64,000 nt of DNA from JAFGHJ01 sp964525555. Lineage in GTDB: Bacteria > Hydrothermota > UBA3072. The notes under the pieces are model-generated. The model was not told the DNA's origin, did no database searches, and worked only from the letters and a program-made list of their open reading frames with translations. The first letter of the stretch is position 1, and each line of letters opens with the position of its first letter. Of the stretch, positions 17,100 to 25,676 are shown one piece after another. The stretch is from assembly GCA_964525555.1 (NCBI GenBank), contig CAZGHN010000006.1:1-64000 (forward strand). The letters run 5' to 3'. A program made the translations under genes and the position numbers.

Positions 17100-17293
17100 C
17101 AGTCCTTTTTGAGTAGGACAAATATTTTTTCGCTTAGAAGTTACAATAAATTTTTCGTAATTTGTTGTTAATTAAAGTCTAGGGCTTAAGGATTCCAGGG
17201 TTCTAGTTTAGAAATATTGTAAAATAGAAAAATTGCGAAATAGTAAGAAAATACTGTTAATCCTGTCAGGTTGTTCGAGAGGAGATTTTGTCC

Positions 17294-17321
17294 TTGACAT
17301 AAGGTGATTTTTTCTTATAAT
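17294..17321 (+). promoter_or_regulatory. Promoter of the zinc-ribbon gene, predicted leaderless start
   Basis: Perfect consensus: TTGACA (17294-17299), 16-bp spacer, TATAAT (17316-17321). The ATG at 17329 is 7 bp from the -10 box and has no Shine-Dalgarno. Confidence 0.8.
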
Positions 17322-17328
17322 TATATAT

Positions 17329-17589
17329 ATGTATGAATTTGAATGCAAAGGATGTGGAACTTCTATTTGTATTTCTTATAATAAATCTAAAAGTCCGGTA
17401 TGTCCGGAGTGTCGTGGCGTTATGTTACTCATAGGAAACACAGGAGACCAAGCAGATCTTAAAGAATTTGTATGCTCTGAGTGTGAAGAAGTATTTTTTA
17501 TGGAAAAGGATAAGCTCCCCTATAAGTGTCCTTTTTGTAATTATACTTTTTCCATATCTCCAAAGTTAAAGCAGCAAGAGAGGTTATAA
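17329..17589 (+). CDS. Small double zinc-ribbon protein
   Basis: 86 residues with four Cys pairs: ECKGCG, PVCPECRG, FVCSECEE and YKCPFCNY, enough for two zinc ribbons. There is no enzymatic domain. It could bind nucleic acid or act as a zinc-dependent adaptor; neither can be shown. It has a perfect promoter directly at its ATG and precedes a lipoprotein gene by 25 bp, so the two are likely co-transcribed, with a terminator at 18663 after the second. Confidence 0.8.
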   Translation: MYEFECKGCGTSICISYNKSKSPVCPECRGVMLLIGNTGDQADLKEFVCSECEEVFFMEKDKLPYKCPFCNYTFSISPKLKQQERL

Positions 17590-17614
17590 AAAACCATAAA
17601 AAAGGAGGTTTTTT

Positions 17615-18625
17615 ATGAGGCTTTGGAAAATTTGTTCAGTGGGGTTAGGGCTTGGGCTTCTGTTAATATTGGCTTCTTGCAGTAAAAACAATGATGTTTC
17701 CAGGGATGATACCGAAGAATTCCTTTTTGGATTACAAATGATGTTTGCCAACGCTTACATGTCTGAATCTTCGCAGGTTTTGGAATCTTTTGAAGAGAGT
17801 GATCCTCCCGGGCCTAGTTTTAGTTCTATGGCGTCTTTAGAAGGTACGCATGAGAATCTTAGAGCTCTTAGAGATCCGTTTGGGCTTGATTCGCTTTATG
17901 GTACGTGGGACCTGGATACCACCGTTCCGGAATGGGTACATGTAGATCCGAATAATCCTGCAAATGCGATTTTATTTACATGGCCCTATGTTGATTCTGC
18001 CGGCTATGTTCATGATGCCAGACTTCGCATTGATTCCTTAGAGTTTTATGGCGGGGTAACGGATACTTTGCCTACAAAGGTTTGGATAGGTGTGGGTTTG
18101 GATGGATTTAATTTAGCATGGTTAAAATTCGGGGCTCATTATATTTCGGAGGATGAAGCGGATAGTGTAACTCTGATTTATCGTATTATCAATTTTTACG
18201 AGATGGGTGCTTCTGTCACTACCGCTGTTGATGTGATGACTGAAATCGATTCCACTTACATCGATTCTGTAGATTTTGTTGGTACTGTACGCCTATGGGC
18301 GGAAAATCTAGTTACCGGTTATGGTGTAGATTTTACTGTCACGAGATATGCTAATGATAGCGGACGACTTACCCTTGGCGATTCAAATGGATGGGATCTG
18401 GTAATGGATGTATCAGCGCCTGATGCCACCAGCTACCCAGGGTATGAAAGACGAGTTGTGGATGGAGAAATCACCCACGATGGAGAACATGCAGCTAGTA
18501 TAGAAGGTGTTTTATGGGATCCGGAAGATGCTACACACGTCAGCAGGGTCATAATTATATTCTCCGATGACTCGCAAGTTGATTATACTTCTGTTATTGA
18601 GTCATTTATGAGTCTACTGGATTAG
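17615..18625 (+). CDS. Lipoprotein of unknown function
   Basis: 336 residues with a lipoprotein signal (GLGLGLLLILASC, acylated Cys at about residue 22). The start has AAAGGAGG 7 bp upstream. The mature protein is acidic and beta-rich, with D-rich segments (DSLYGTWDLDTTVPEW, ITHDGEHAASIEG) and no recognisable catalytic motif. A strong terminator follows at 18663. It is probably a periplasmic-facing lipoprotein; the role is unknown. Confidence 0.75.
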   Translation: MRLWKICSVGLGLGLLLILASCSKNNDVSRDDTEEFLFGLQMMFANAYMSESSQVLESFEESDPPGPSFSSMASLEGTHENLRALRDPFGLDSLYGTWDLDTTVPEWVHVDPNNPANAILFTWPYVDSAGYVHDARLRIDSLEFYGGVTDTLPTKVWIGVGLDGFNLAWLKFGAHYISEDEADSVTLIYRIINFYEMGASVTTAVDVMTEIDSTYIDSVDFVGTVRLWAENLVTGYGVDFTVTRYANDSGRLTLGDSNGWDLVMDVSAPDATSYPGYERRVVDGEITHDGEHAASIEGVLWDPEDATHVSRVIIIFSDDSQVDYTSVIESFMSLLD

Positions 18626-18662
18626 TGCCAAAGTTATTTATTGGATGCGATGATGAATTTTT

Positions 18663-18693
18663 AAGAGGCGGGAATTCTCCCGCCTCTTTTTTT
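18663..18693 (+). terminator. Rho-independent terminator
   Basis: GAGGCGGGA (18665-18673), loop ATTC, TCCCGCCTC (18678-18686), then a T run. It lies 38 bp after the lipoprotein stop. Confidence 0.9.
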
Positions 18694-18960
18694 AACATTC
18701 CCGTTTCGATTTTTCTTTGTTCTTTTTGAATATTATGCTTTAAGGATTTTTTAAATATTATTTATTCTAATAGAGTATTACCTTTTAAAGTATATAGAAA
18801 AATACTTTCTCGTTTTCAATATAGGCGGATATGTGAATGTAGTATAGTTTTCTTGTATGGAAATTAGATAATTAAATTAAATTTTTAAGGGTTGTTTGAA
18901 TTTGTGCTAAGGCTTTTCCCAGTTGACTTTTTTGAAAAAGAAAATACAATAAAAAGAATA
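18694..18960. other. AT-rich leader region upstream of the glycosyltransferase
   Basis: No repeat words are seen. It contains the inverted repeat AAAGTAT-N8-ATACTTT (18787-18808), possibly a protein site or hairpin. The frame of the next gene is open from TTG 18892, but a better supported start is unclear. Confidence 0.35.
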
Positions 18961-21237
18961 ATGGGAATTAAAATCTTTAAGCGTTTACCCGTGGCTTTTG
19001 TTTCGACCTATCCTCCAAGAGAGTGCGGTATAGCTACTTTTACCGAAAATCTTACCGATGCTATTTTTAAACTATATGGGGTTTCTTCAGATAGAGGTAA
19101 AGATGTTCAGATTGTTGCTCTTTCTGATGGGAACGAAGAGTATAATTATGGAGAGGAAGTTATTCTGGAAATAAGAGCTCATAATAGAGGGGATTACAGG
19201 AAAGCAGCAGATTTCTTGAATTTGTCCGAAGTCGACGTTGTATGTATACAGCATGAATTCGGCATTTTCGGAGGCGATGATGGTAGTTATATATTATCTC
19301 TTGCGGATAACCTGAAGAAACCCGTTGTTTTAGTTCTGCATACTATTCTGGACAAACCGAAGGAGAATCAAAAAAAAGTGTTGGAACAACTCTGTTCTCT
19401 TTCAACAAAAATCGTGGTACTTGCAAATAAAGGTTTCGATTTATTAAAAGATGTTTATGGGATTCATGAGAAAAAGATTGTAATGATACCTCACGGTGCA
19501 CCCGATGTTCCATTTCTTGACCCAGCTTATTACAGGGAGGATTTTCACCTGGGAAGTCGTGAGGTGATGATGACATTTGGCTTGATAAGTCCTAATAAAG
19601 GGATTGAAGTTGCTATTAAATCGATGGCGAAAGTTGTTAAGGAATTTCCCGAAGCCGCATATCTTGTAGTGGGAGAAACTCATCCTTCCATCAAAAGAGT
19701 AAGAGGAGAGGAATACAGGATTTTTTTGAAAAGACTTGTAAATAAATTGAACCTTGAGAAAAATATAATTTTTCATAATAGGTTTGTTACTTTGGAAGAG
19801 TTGATTAAATATCTGGTTATGACGGATATTTATGTTACTCCCTATTTATCCCGGGAACAGATTTCTTCAGGGACTCTTTCTTATGCAATAGCTTGCGGTA
19901 AGGCTACAGTATCGACAAGTTACTGGTGCGCCGAAGAATTGCTTTCAAATGATCGGGGGATACTAGTCCCGATAGGGAAAGAAAATAAGCTATCTGCTGC
20001 TATGCTGAGGCTACTAAAGAATAAGCAATTAAGAGATCAAATCAGAAGAAAAGCCTATGAGTACGGAAGAAGTATGATCTGGAAAGAAGTTGCGTCTTCA
20101 TATGTTAATTTATTTGAGAACGTGCAGGGAGAATTTAGAGTTATGATTAAGGCTGAATTAACCCAGAAGAAAGTAGAAGAAGCCATAAAAATACAGGAAT
20201 TACCAGATGTTAAGCTCGACCATTTAAGAAGGTTAACCGACAGTACCGGTATTTTTCAACATGCAATTTTTTCCATTCCGGATAGAACTCATGGTTATAC
20301 CACCGATGATAATGCCAGGGCTTTAATCGTAGCTTTAAAGTATTGGAATCTTTTCAAGGACTACTCGGTTTTGCCTCTAATAGACATCTATCTTTCGTTT
20401 CTGTTATTCGCATACGATTCTAAAAATAGAATGGTTAACAATTTTCTTTCTTACGATAAAAAATGGCAGGAAAACAATGATTCGGAGGATTCTTACGGTA
20501 GGTTTTTCTGGGCGCTTGGAAAAATTGTTTCGGAATATCCCGATGAAAATCTATCAGGTCTTGCAACACAACTTTTTCATCAAGCTATTGGTTTTGCCGA
20601 TTCTTTTATCTCTCCCAGGGCCTGGGCTTTTACCATAATTGCTTTGATGGATTATTTGAGAGCATTCCCCGGTGATATAAATGCCAAGAACTTGAAATCA
20701 AAATTAGGGAAAAGGCTTTTAGATTCTTTTAAAGAAAATTCATCTGATGATTGGTTATGGTGTGAGGATGTGGTAACTTATGAAAACGGGCGGTTACCGC
20801 AAGCTCTGATAGCTCTGGGGTCGGATATGGATTCTGAGGAGATGAAAGTGTGGGGATTGAAAAGCTTAAATTGGCTTTTGGGAATACAAACTGACCGCGA
20901 GAAGGGACATTTGTCTTTGATAGGAAATAACGGATGGCTGAAGAGGGATGGCAAAAAAGCGAACTTTGACCAGCAGCCCGTAGAAAGTGCGGCGCTAATC
21001 GATGCATGTTATGAAGCATATAAAGCTACAGGCCAGAGAGAGTTTTTGAAAAAAGTTAAATGGTGCTATAACTGGTTTTTGGGAGACAACGATATAAATG
21101 AAACCCTTTACAACTTTAAGACCGGGGGATGTAGAGATGGCATTCACTCTTCCAGAGTGAATCTTAACGAGGGGGCAGAATCTCTGCTTTCCTGGCTTTC
21201 TGCTCTTCTCCTTATGTATGAAATTGCGGATAAGTAA
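18961..21237 (+). CDS. GT4 glycosyltransferase fused to a C-terminal alpha/alpha-toroid domain
   Basis: 758 residues from ATG 18961 (open to TTG 18892; the fold starts at LPVAFVSTYPPRECGIATF, so the ATG is enough). Residues 1-410 are a GT-B family-4 enzyme: donor motif MTFGLISPNKGIEVAI, SSGTLSYAIACGKATVST and the E-x7-E-like region near SRGT of the second lobe. Residues ~440-758 form a helical toroid-like domain (GIFQHAIFSIPDRTHGYTTD, EDSYGRFFWALG, QQPVESAALIDACYEAY) reminiscent of glycoside-processing (alpha/alpha)6 barrels. The GH130 gene follows after 122 bp. Synthesis and phosphorolysis of a beta-mannan-like storage or surface glycan is a reasonable inference. Confidence 0.8.
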   Translation: MGIKIFKRLPVAFVSTYPPRECGIATFTENLTDAIFKLYGVSSDRGKDVQIVALSDGNEEYNYGEEVILEIRAHNRGDYRKAADFLNLSEVDVVCIQHEFGIFGGDDGSYILSLADNLKKPVVLVLHTILDKPKENQKKVLEQLCSLSTKIVVLANKGFDLLKDVYGIHEKKIVMIPHGAPDVPFLDPAYYREDFHLGSREVMMTFGLISPNKGIEVAIKSMAKVVKEFPEAAYLVVGETHPSIKRVRGEEYRIFLKRLVNKLNLEKNIIFHNRFVTLEELIKYLVMTDIYVTPYLSREQISSGTLSYAIACGKATVSTSYWCAEELLSNDRGILVPIGKENKLSAAMLRLLKNKQLRDQIRRKAYEYGRSMIWKEVASSYVNLFENVQGEFRVMIKAELTQKKVEEAIKIQELPDVKLDHLRRLTDSTGIFQHAIFSIPDRTHGYTTDDNARALIVALKYWNLFKDYSVLPLIDIYLSFLLFAYDSKNRMVNNFLSYDKKWQENNDSEDSYGRFFWALGKIVSEYPDENLSGLATQLFHQAIGFADSFISPRAWAFTIIALMDYLRAFPGDINAKNLKSKLGKRLLDSFKENSSDDWLWCEDVVTYENGRLPQALIALGSDMDSEEMKVWGLKSLNWLLGIQTDREKGHLSLIGNNGWLKRDGKKANFDQQPVESAALIDACYEAYKATGQREFLKKVKWCYNWFLGDNDINETLYNFKTGGCRDGIHSSRVNLNEGAESLLSWLSALLLMYEIADK

Positions 21238-21278
21238 TCGAAAATTGGTTTTTCTTTTAGTTTACCCTAACTTAAACA

Positions 21279-21307
21279 TTGACTTTTAGAATATTTTTTA
21301 TTAAAAT
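21279..21307 (+). promoter_or_regulatory. Promoter of the GH130 gene
   Basis: TTGACT (21279-21284), 17-bp spacer, TAAAAT (21302-21307). This gives a leader of about 45 nt with AAGGAGG at 21346. Confidence 0.65.
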
Positions 21308-21359
21308 AAAAAGCGAATCTGTCGTGGTAAGTTTTATTTAAAATGAAGGAGGTTGTATA

Positions 21360-22307
21360 TTGTCTTTCGTAAAAGGTGGAGGCGCGGAGTTATTCAAGAG
21401 ATATGAAGCCAATCCTATTTTGACTGCAGGAAAGTGGCCTTACTCTGTTCATTCCGTGTTTAATCCGGGTGCTGCTGTTGTGAATGGTGAAACCTTGCTA
21501 TTAGTTAGAGCTGAAGACTATAGAGGTTTTTCGCATTTAACTCTTGCCAGGAGTAAGGATGGTATTACAGATTGGATTATTGATGAGGCTCCTACTATGG
21601 AATATTTCGAAGAGCATCCGGAAGAGAGATGGGGGCTCGAGGACCCGCGCGTAATATGGCTTGAAGATCTTGGAAAATTTGCCATCGCTTATGTTTCTTA
21701 TTCTTCGGTTGGGCCAAAGGTTTCTCTTGCCTTAACAAAAGATTTTCAAATAATTGAGAGATTCGGAGTATTATTGCCCCCTGAAGATAAAGATGCTTCT
21801 CTTTTTCCGAGAAAGTTTGGAGGCAGGTATGTTATGATTCACCGCCCCATAGTTAGCGGGGAAGCTCATATATGGATTGCATTTTCTCCTGATCTTATTC
21901 ATTGGGGAGAACACCGCGTTCTCCTGCATCGGAGAGGTGGTTCATGGGATAGTAACAGAGTGGGACTAGGAGCCCAACCAATCGAGACTTCAGATGGATG
22001 GCTTCTGATATATCATGGGGTTCGCAGAACCGTTTCCGGTAGTCTTTATCGTGTTGGTCTGGCCCTTCTCGATCTGGAAGAGCCGTGGAGAGTGGTTAAG
22101 CGCAGCCAGGAATGGGTTTTTGGACCTAAAGAACCGTATGAATTTATTGGGGATGTTTCCGGAGTCGTTTTCCCTACGGGTGCGATAATTAATAGAGAAA
22201 ATAATGAACTGAGATTGTATTACGGTGCAGCCGACTCGTCAGTCTGTGTTGCTTTTGCTAAAATAGACCAGATTCTCGATTATTTAAAAAGTTGCCCGGG
22301 TGAATAG
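21360..22307 (+). CDS. GH130 family glycoside phosphorylase/hydrolase (beta-mannoside-type)
   Basis: 315 residues from a TTG start, supported by AAGGAGG 7 bp upstream. Five-bladed propeller motifs of GH130 are present: VFNPGAAVVNGETLLLVRAE near residue 35, GLEDPRVIWLED near 92 (the catalytic Asp is in LEDPR), YVMIHRP near 158, and LGAQPIETSDGWLLIYHGVR near 210. Known GH130 enzymes phosphorolyse or hydrolyse beta-1,4- or beta-1,2-mannosides. It follows the GT4-toroid gene and has its own promoter. Confidence 0.85.
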   Translation: MSFVKGGGAELFKRYEANPILTAGKWPYSVHSVFNPGAAVVNGETLLLVRAEDYRGFSHLTLARSKDGITDWIIDEAPTMEYFEEHPEERWGLEDPRVIWLEDLGKFAIAYVSYSSVGPKVSLALTKDFQIIERFGVLLPPEDKDASLFPRKFGGRYVMIHRPIVSGEAHIWIAFSPDLIHWGEHRVLLHRRGGSWDSNRVGLGAQPIETSDGWLLIYHGVRRTVSGSLYRVGLALLDLEEPWRVVKRSQEWVFGPKEPYEFIGDVSGVVFPTGAIINRENNELRLYYGAADSSVCVAFAKIDQILDYLKSCPGE

Positions 22308-22336
22308 AATAATAGCTGCTTTTTAAATTATGGCTT

Positions 22337-22936
22337 TTACTCTCTTGATATCATAAAGATACCGATCAGAGCAAAAAAATTGGGGAATAAATATGCTTTT
22401 CTTTTTATTCCAAGGTAAGTTGTTTTTTCAATTCGAATGTTTCTTTTTTTACAGTATTCGATAAAATCCGAAAGGCTTAAAAAGTGAAGATTTGGAGTAT
22501 CGTACCATGAGTAGGGCAGAGAAGGAGTCACAGGGGTTTTTCCTCTTATAAATATCTGAAACCGTGCTCTGTAATGTGCAAAATTCGAAGTGCTTATTAT
22601 AACCTTATTTCCTACTCTTAGTGCTTCCTGTATCACATTGTCTGGTTTCTTGACTACTTCTGAGAGGCTTTGCTGAAGTACTATATAATCAAACGATTTG
22701 TCTTTGTACTCTGATAGTCCGTATTCTATATCTTCATGTAGTACTGATACGCCTTTCTGAACACATTGATATATCTTTTTTTCGTCGAGTTCTATTCCCT
22801 GAGCCTTTACTTTTTTATCCGTAATAAGGCGATGAAGAAGCTCGCAGTCTCCGCAGCCCAGATCGAGAACTGAGGACCCCTCATTTATGTAATCGCAAAT
22901 AGTTTGAAATTCTACTTCTCTTATATATTTAAACAT
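22337..22936 (-). CDS. metW: MetW-like methionine biosynthesis protein
   Basis: 199 residues. A class I methyltransferase fold with motif I at SSVLDLGCGDCELLHRL and the MetW-typical VLQQSLSEVVKKPDNVIQEA, ISTSNFAHYRARFQIF, and PYSWYDTPNLHFLSLSDF. MetW partners MetX in the homoserine O-acetylation step in several proteobacteria. It begins 10 bp after metX and is the last gene of metY-metX-metW. It converges on the GH130 gene with a 29-bp gap. Confidence 0.9.
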   Translation of the reverse strand: MFKYIREVEFQTICDYINEGSSVLDLGCGDCELLHRLITDKKVKAQGIELDEKKIYQCVQKGVSVLHEDIEYGLSEYKDKSFDYIVLQQSLSEVVKKPDNVIQEALRVGNKVIISTSNFAHYRARFQIFIRGKTPVTPSLPYSWYDTPNLHFLSLSDFIEYCKKRNIRIEKTTYLGIKRKAYLFPNFFALIGIFMISRE

Positions 22937-22946
22937 TTTTATCTAT

Positions 22947-24074
22947 CTATTTTGACTGAACGACTTTCTCCAGAAAGTGTTTTATTAGTTTTGTCTCTTC
23001 TTCTATTTCGAGAAGAAAGGCATCGTGTCCGTATGTAGAGTCGATTTCGCAGAAGGTGGTGTCGATCCCCGCAACCTTACAGGACCTTACTATTTCTCTG
23101 GATTGATACGTAGGGTAAAGCCAGTCAGATTTAAAAGCCAGCACCATTACTTTTGCTTTTGCACCTTGTAATAGTTCAGAAAGATTTTTACCTTCCGATG
23201 CATCATAGCAGTCGATTGCTTTTGTTATATAAAGATAAGAATTGGCATCGAATCTTTTAACGAAATTACTTCCTCTGTAATGAAGATAATTTTCTATTTC
23301 AAAGCCTGTATTGAATTTATGTCGCTCTTTTACGTTCCTGATTCTCCTGCCGAATTTTTCCATCATAGATTTATCACTCATATATGTTATATGTCCTACC
23401 ATCCTGGCAAGAGCAAGACCGCTCGCGGGAGTGTCTTTTCCATAATAATCTCCATCGTTCCATGCGGTATCCGAAATTATAGATACTCTTCCTACTTCGT
23501 CAAAAGCGATTTGTTGCGGAGAGTGTTTGATGGCTGAAGCTATTATTATTGCACTTTTTATTTTGTCCGGGTACTTTATTAACCAGGATAATGCCTGCAT
23601 GCCGCCCATCGAGCCGCCGGCGACCGTCAGCAGTTTTTCGATATTTAAATGTTCGATTAGTTTGCTCTGTACTTTAACCATATCATTTATACTGATAAGC
23701 GGAAAATCTAAGCCGTAAGGCTTACCACTCTCCGGGTTTACCGAGGAAGGCCCGGTCGTACCGCTGCATCCTCCGAGAACATTGGAGCAAATTACATAGT
23801 ATTTGTCTGTGTCAAAGGCTTTTCCGGGACCAATCATGCTGTCCCACCAGCCCGGTTTATCGTCCCCTTTGTGGTATCCTGCTGCGTGAGCATCTCCGGA
23901 AAAGGCATGAACGATAAGTAATGCATTTGTTTTATCCTTATTTAGCGTTCCATAAGTTTCGTAGGCAACGGTTATGGGTCCCAGCTTTTCTCCGTTTTCG
24001 AGTTCCAGTTCGTTCGGGGAATCTGCAAAATTAAAGTATTTTGTTTTAACTATACCAAGGCTTTTTTCTTTCAC
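22947..24074 (-). CDS. metX: Homoserine O-acetyltransferase
   Basis: 375 residues, alpha/beta hydrolase fold. The nucleophile is S155 in VAGGSMGGMQALSW; the late His is in DSTYGHDAFLLE; the oxyanion region is VHAFSGDAHAAG. NVLGGCSGTTGPSS is the family hallmark. The enzyme acetylates homoserine for methionine synthesis (succinyl transfer occurs in some relatives, which I cannot exclude). It sits 7 bp after metY and 10 bp before metW. Confidence 0.95.
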   Translation of the reverse strand: MKEKSLGIVKTKYFNFADSPNELELENGEKLGPITVAYETYGTLNKDKTNALLIVHAFSGDAHAAGYHKGDDKPGWWDSMIGPGKAFDTDKYYVICSNVLGGCSGTTGPSSVNPESGKPYGLDFPLISINDMVKVQSKLIEHLNIEKLLTVAGGSMGGMQALSWLIKYPDKIKSAIIIASAIKHSPQQIAFDEVGRVSIISDTAWNDGDYYGKDTPASGLALARMVGHITYMSDKSMMEKFGRRIRNVKERHKFNTGFEIENYLHYRGSNFVKRFDANSYLYITKAIDCYDASEGKNLSELLQGAKAKVMVLAFKSDWLYPTYQSREIVRSCKVAGIDTTFCEIDSTYGHDAFLLEIEEETKLIKHFLEKVVQSK

Positions 24075-24081
24075 TTTGAAT

Positions 24082-25371
24082 TTATTTAACCGCCTTTTTT
24101 AAAGCTTGGTCTATGTCGCACTTGATATCTTCTATGTTTTCAAGTCCAACTGAAAGGCGAATGTAATCTTGGGTTACTCCTGTTGCTTTTTGTTCTTTTT
24201 TTGTGAGCTGCTGATGTGTGGTCGAAGCAGGATGGATCACGAGACTTTTCGCATCGCCAATATTTGCAAGATGGGAGAGTAGTTTAACGGATTCAATGAA
24301 TTTCTTTCCGGATACCAGTCCTCCTTTTATTCCAAAACCTACAAGACCGCCGTATTTACCCTTAAGGTATTTTTTTGCGGTTTTATGGCTTGGGTGCTCA
24401 GGTAATCCGGGATAAATTACCCAGCTAACATGAGGATGCTTCTTTAAAAATTTTGCCACAGCGAGCGCGTTTTCCGAGTGTCGCGCCACACGTAGATGCA
24501 GTGTTTCAAGTCCCTGCAGGAAAAGAAAAGCGTTGAAGGGACTTAAGCATGAGCCGAAATCCCTCAGCATATGACAGCGTATTTTTGTTATAAAAGCGAC
24601 GTTTCCTATTCCCTTTACACTTCCGAAGTCTTTCCAATAACTTATTCCGTGATAACTTGGGTCCGGCTCGACTAATTCGGAAAATTTTCCGTTATTCCAG
24701 TTGAAATTTCCCGAATCGACAATGACACCGCCAATCGAAGTTCCATGTCCGCCAATCCATTTTGTGGCAGATTGTACTATTATATCCGCGCCATATTCAA
24801 TAGGACGCACAATCCCGGCACCTACAGTATTGTCCACTACTAAAGGAATTCCTGCTTTATGGGCTATTTTTGCGATTTTTTCGAAATCAGGAACGTCAAG
24901 CTTTGGATTTCCTATAGTTTCAACATATATTGCTTTTGTCTTTTTATTAATTGCCTTTTTGAATTCCTCAGGTTTTGAAGAATCTACAAAGGTTGATTTT
25001 CTACCAAGTTTTGGAAGTGAGTGATTAAGCAACTGATATGTTCCACCGTATAAATTGTTACCGGCTACAATCTCATCACCTAACTCTGTTATTCCCAAAA
25101 GAGTTAGTGTTTCTGCAGCCTGACCTGAAGAAACCGCTACTGCACCGGTTCCACCTTCAATATCAGATATCCTTTTTTCGAACGCTTCCACAGTAGGATT
25201 CGAAATTCGTGAATAAATATGCCCCGTTTCTTTTAAGGCAAAAAGATTTGCCGCGTGTTCGGTATCCCTGAATATAAATGATGTTGTCTGATAAATTGGT
25301 ACAGCCCTTGCTCCTACCTCTTTGTCGACCTTTTCCTGTCCCGAATGTAAATTGATTGTTTCAAATTTCTT
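24082..25371 (-). CDS. metY: O-acetylhomoserine sulfhydrylase with no canonical start codon
   Basis: A PLP enzyme making homocysteine from O-acetylhomoserine and sulfide. The PLP lysine lies in IIVQSATKWIGGHGT; other motifs are AVSSGQAAETLTL, YVETIGNPKLDVPD and DYIRLSVGLENIEDI. The first standard start in frame is GTG at 25191, but the conserved N-terminus reads on in frame for about 60 codons upstream (KKFETINLHSGQ, GARAVPIYQTTSF, HIYSRISNPTVEAFE). An in-frame TAA is at 25396-25398, and no ATG, GTG or TTG lies between them, although a GGGAGG Shine-Dalgarno sits at 25386-25391. This points to a sequencing or assembly indel in the A-rich stretch, a non-AUG start, or start loss. The upstream limit I give is approximate. 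Confidence 0.8.
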   Translation of the reverse strand, partial: KKFETINLHSGQEKVDKEVGARAVPIYQTTSFIFRDTEHAANLFALKETGHIYSRISNPTVEAFEKRISDIEGGTGAVAVSSGQAAETLTLLGITELGDEIVAGNNLYGGTYQLLNHSLPKLGRKSTFVDSSKPEEFKKAINKKTKAIYVETIGNPKLDVPDFEKIAKIAHKAGIPLVVDNTVGAGIVRPIEYGADIIVQSATKWIGGHGTSIGGVIVDSGNFNWNNGKFSELVEPDPSYHGISYWKDFGSVKGIGNVAFITKIRCHMLRDFGSCLSPFNAFLFLQGLETLHLRVARHSENALAVAKFLKKHPHVSWVIYPGLPEHPSHKTAKKYLKGKYGGLVGFGIKGGLVSGKKFIESVKLLSHLANIGDAKSLVIHPASTTHQQLTKKEQKATGVTQDYIRLSVGLENIEDIKCDIDQALKKAVK

Positions 25372-25395
25372 TTTTGTTTTATTTTCCTCCCTTTG

Positions 25396-25676
25396 TTAAA
25401 TATATATATTAGCGGTTATCGATTAATTAGCAAGTCCCCGTCCCCAACCTCCCATAATTAACCACAGAGAGCACAGAGAAAAAAAAGAACACACCGAGCT
25501 CACAAAGATTTTCTTATTGTTTAAAAAACACCGCACCTCACATCCAAATTTATCCTCACACAAAGACACAAAGAGCACAAAGCCCAACCCCCACACCAAG
25601 TTTGATGTTGCCTTTCTTAACTACTTACTACTCTCTACTCCCTGCTCACTATTAATGATTGATGCTGGTTGTACTT
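25396..25676. repeat. Intergenic repeat words
   Basis: Contains AACCACAGAGAGCACAGAG (about 25459) and CACACAAAGACACAAAGAGC (about 25556), the recurring word family, then TACTTACTACTCTCTACTCC-type DNA. I looked for a SAM riboswitch upstream of metY and did not find one. Confidence 0.5.

Noticed and set aside
18892..18960. TTG start at 18892 for the glycosyltransferase
   Set aside because: AAGG lies too close to this TTG, and the extra 23 residues are outside the conserved fold; the ATG at 18961 is preferred, though not certain.
25396..25676. Possible SAM riboswitch before metY
   Set aside because: I looked for a long paired leader with an expected core and found only repeat words and AT-rich DNA. 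A covariance-model search would settle it.
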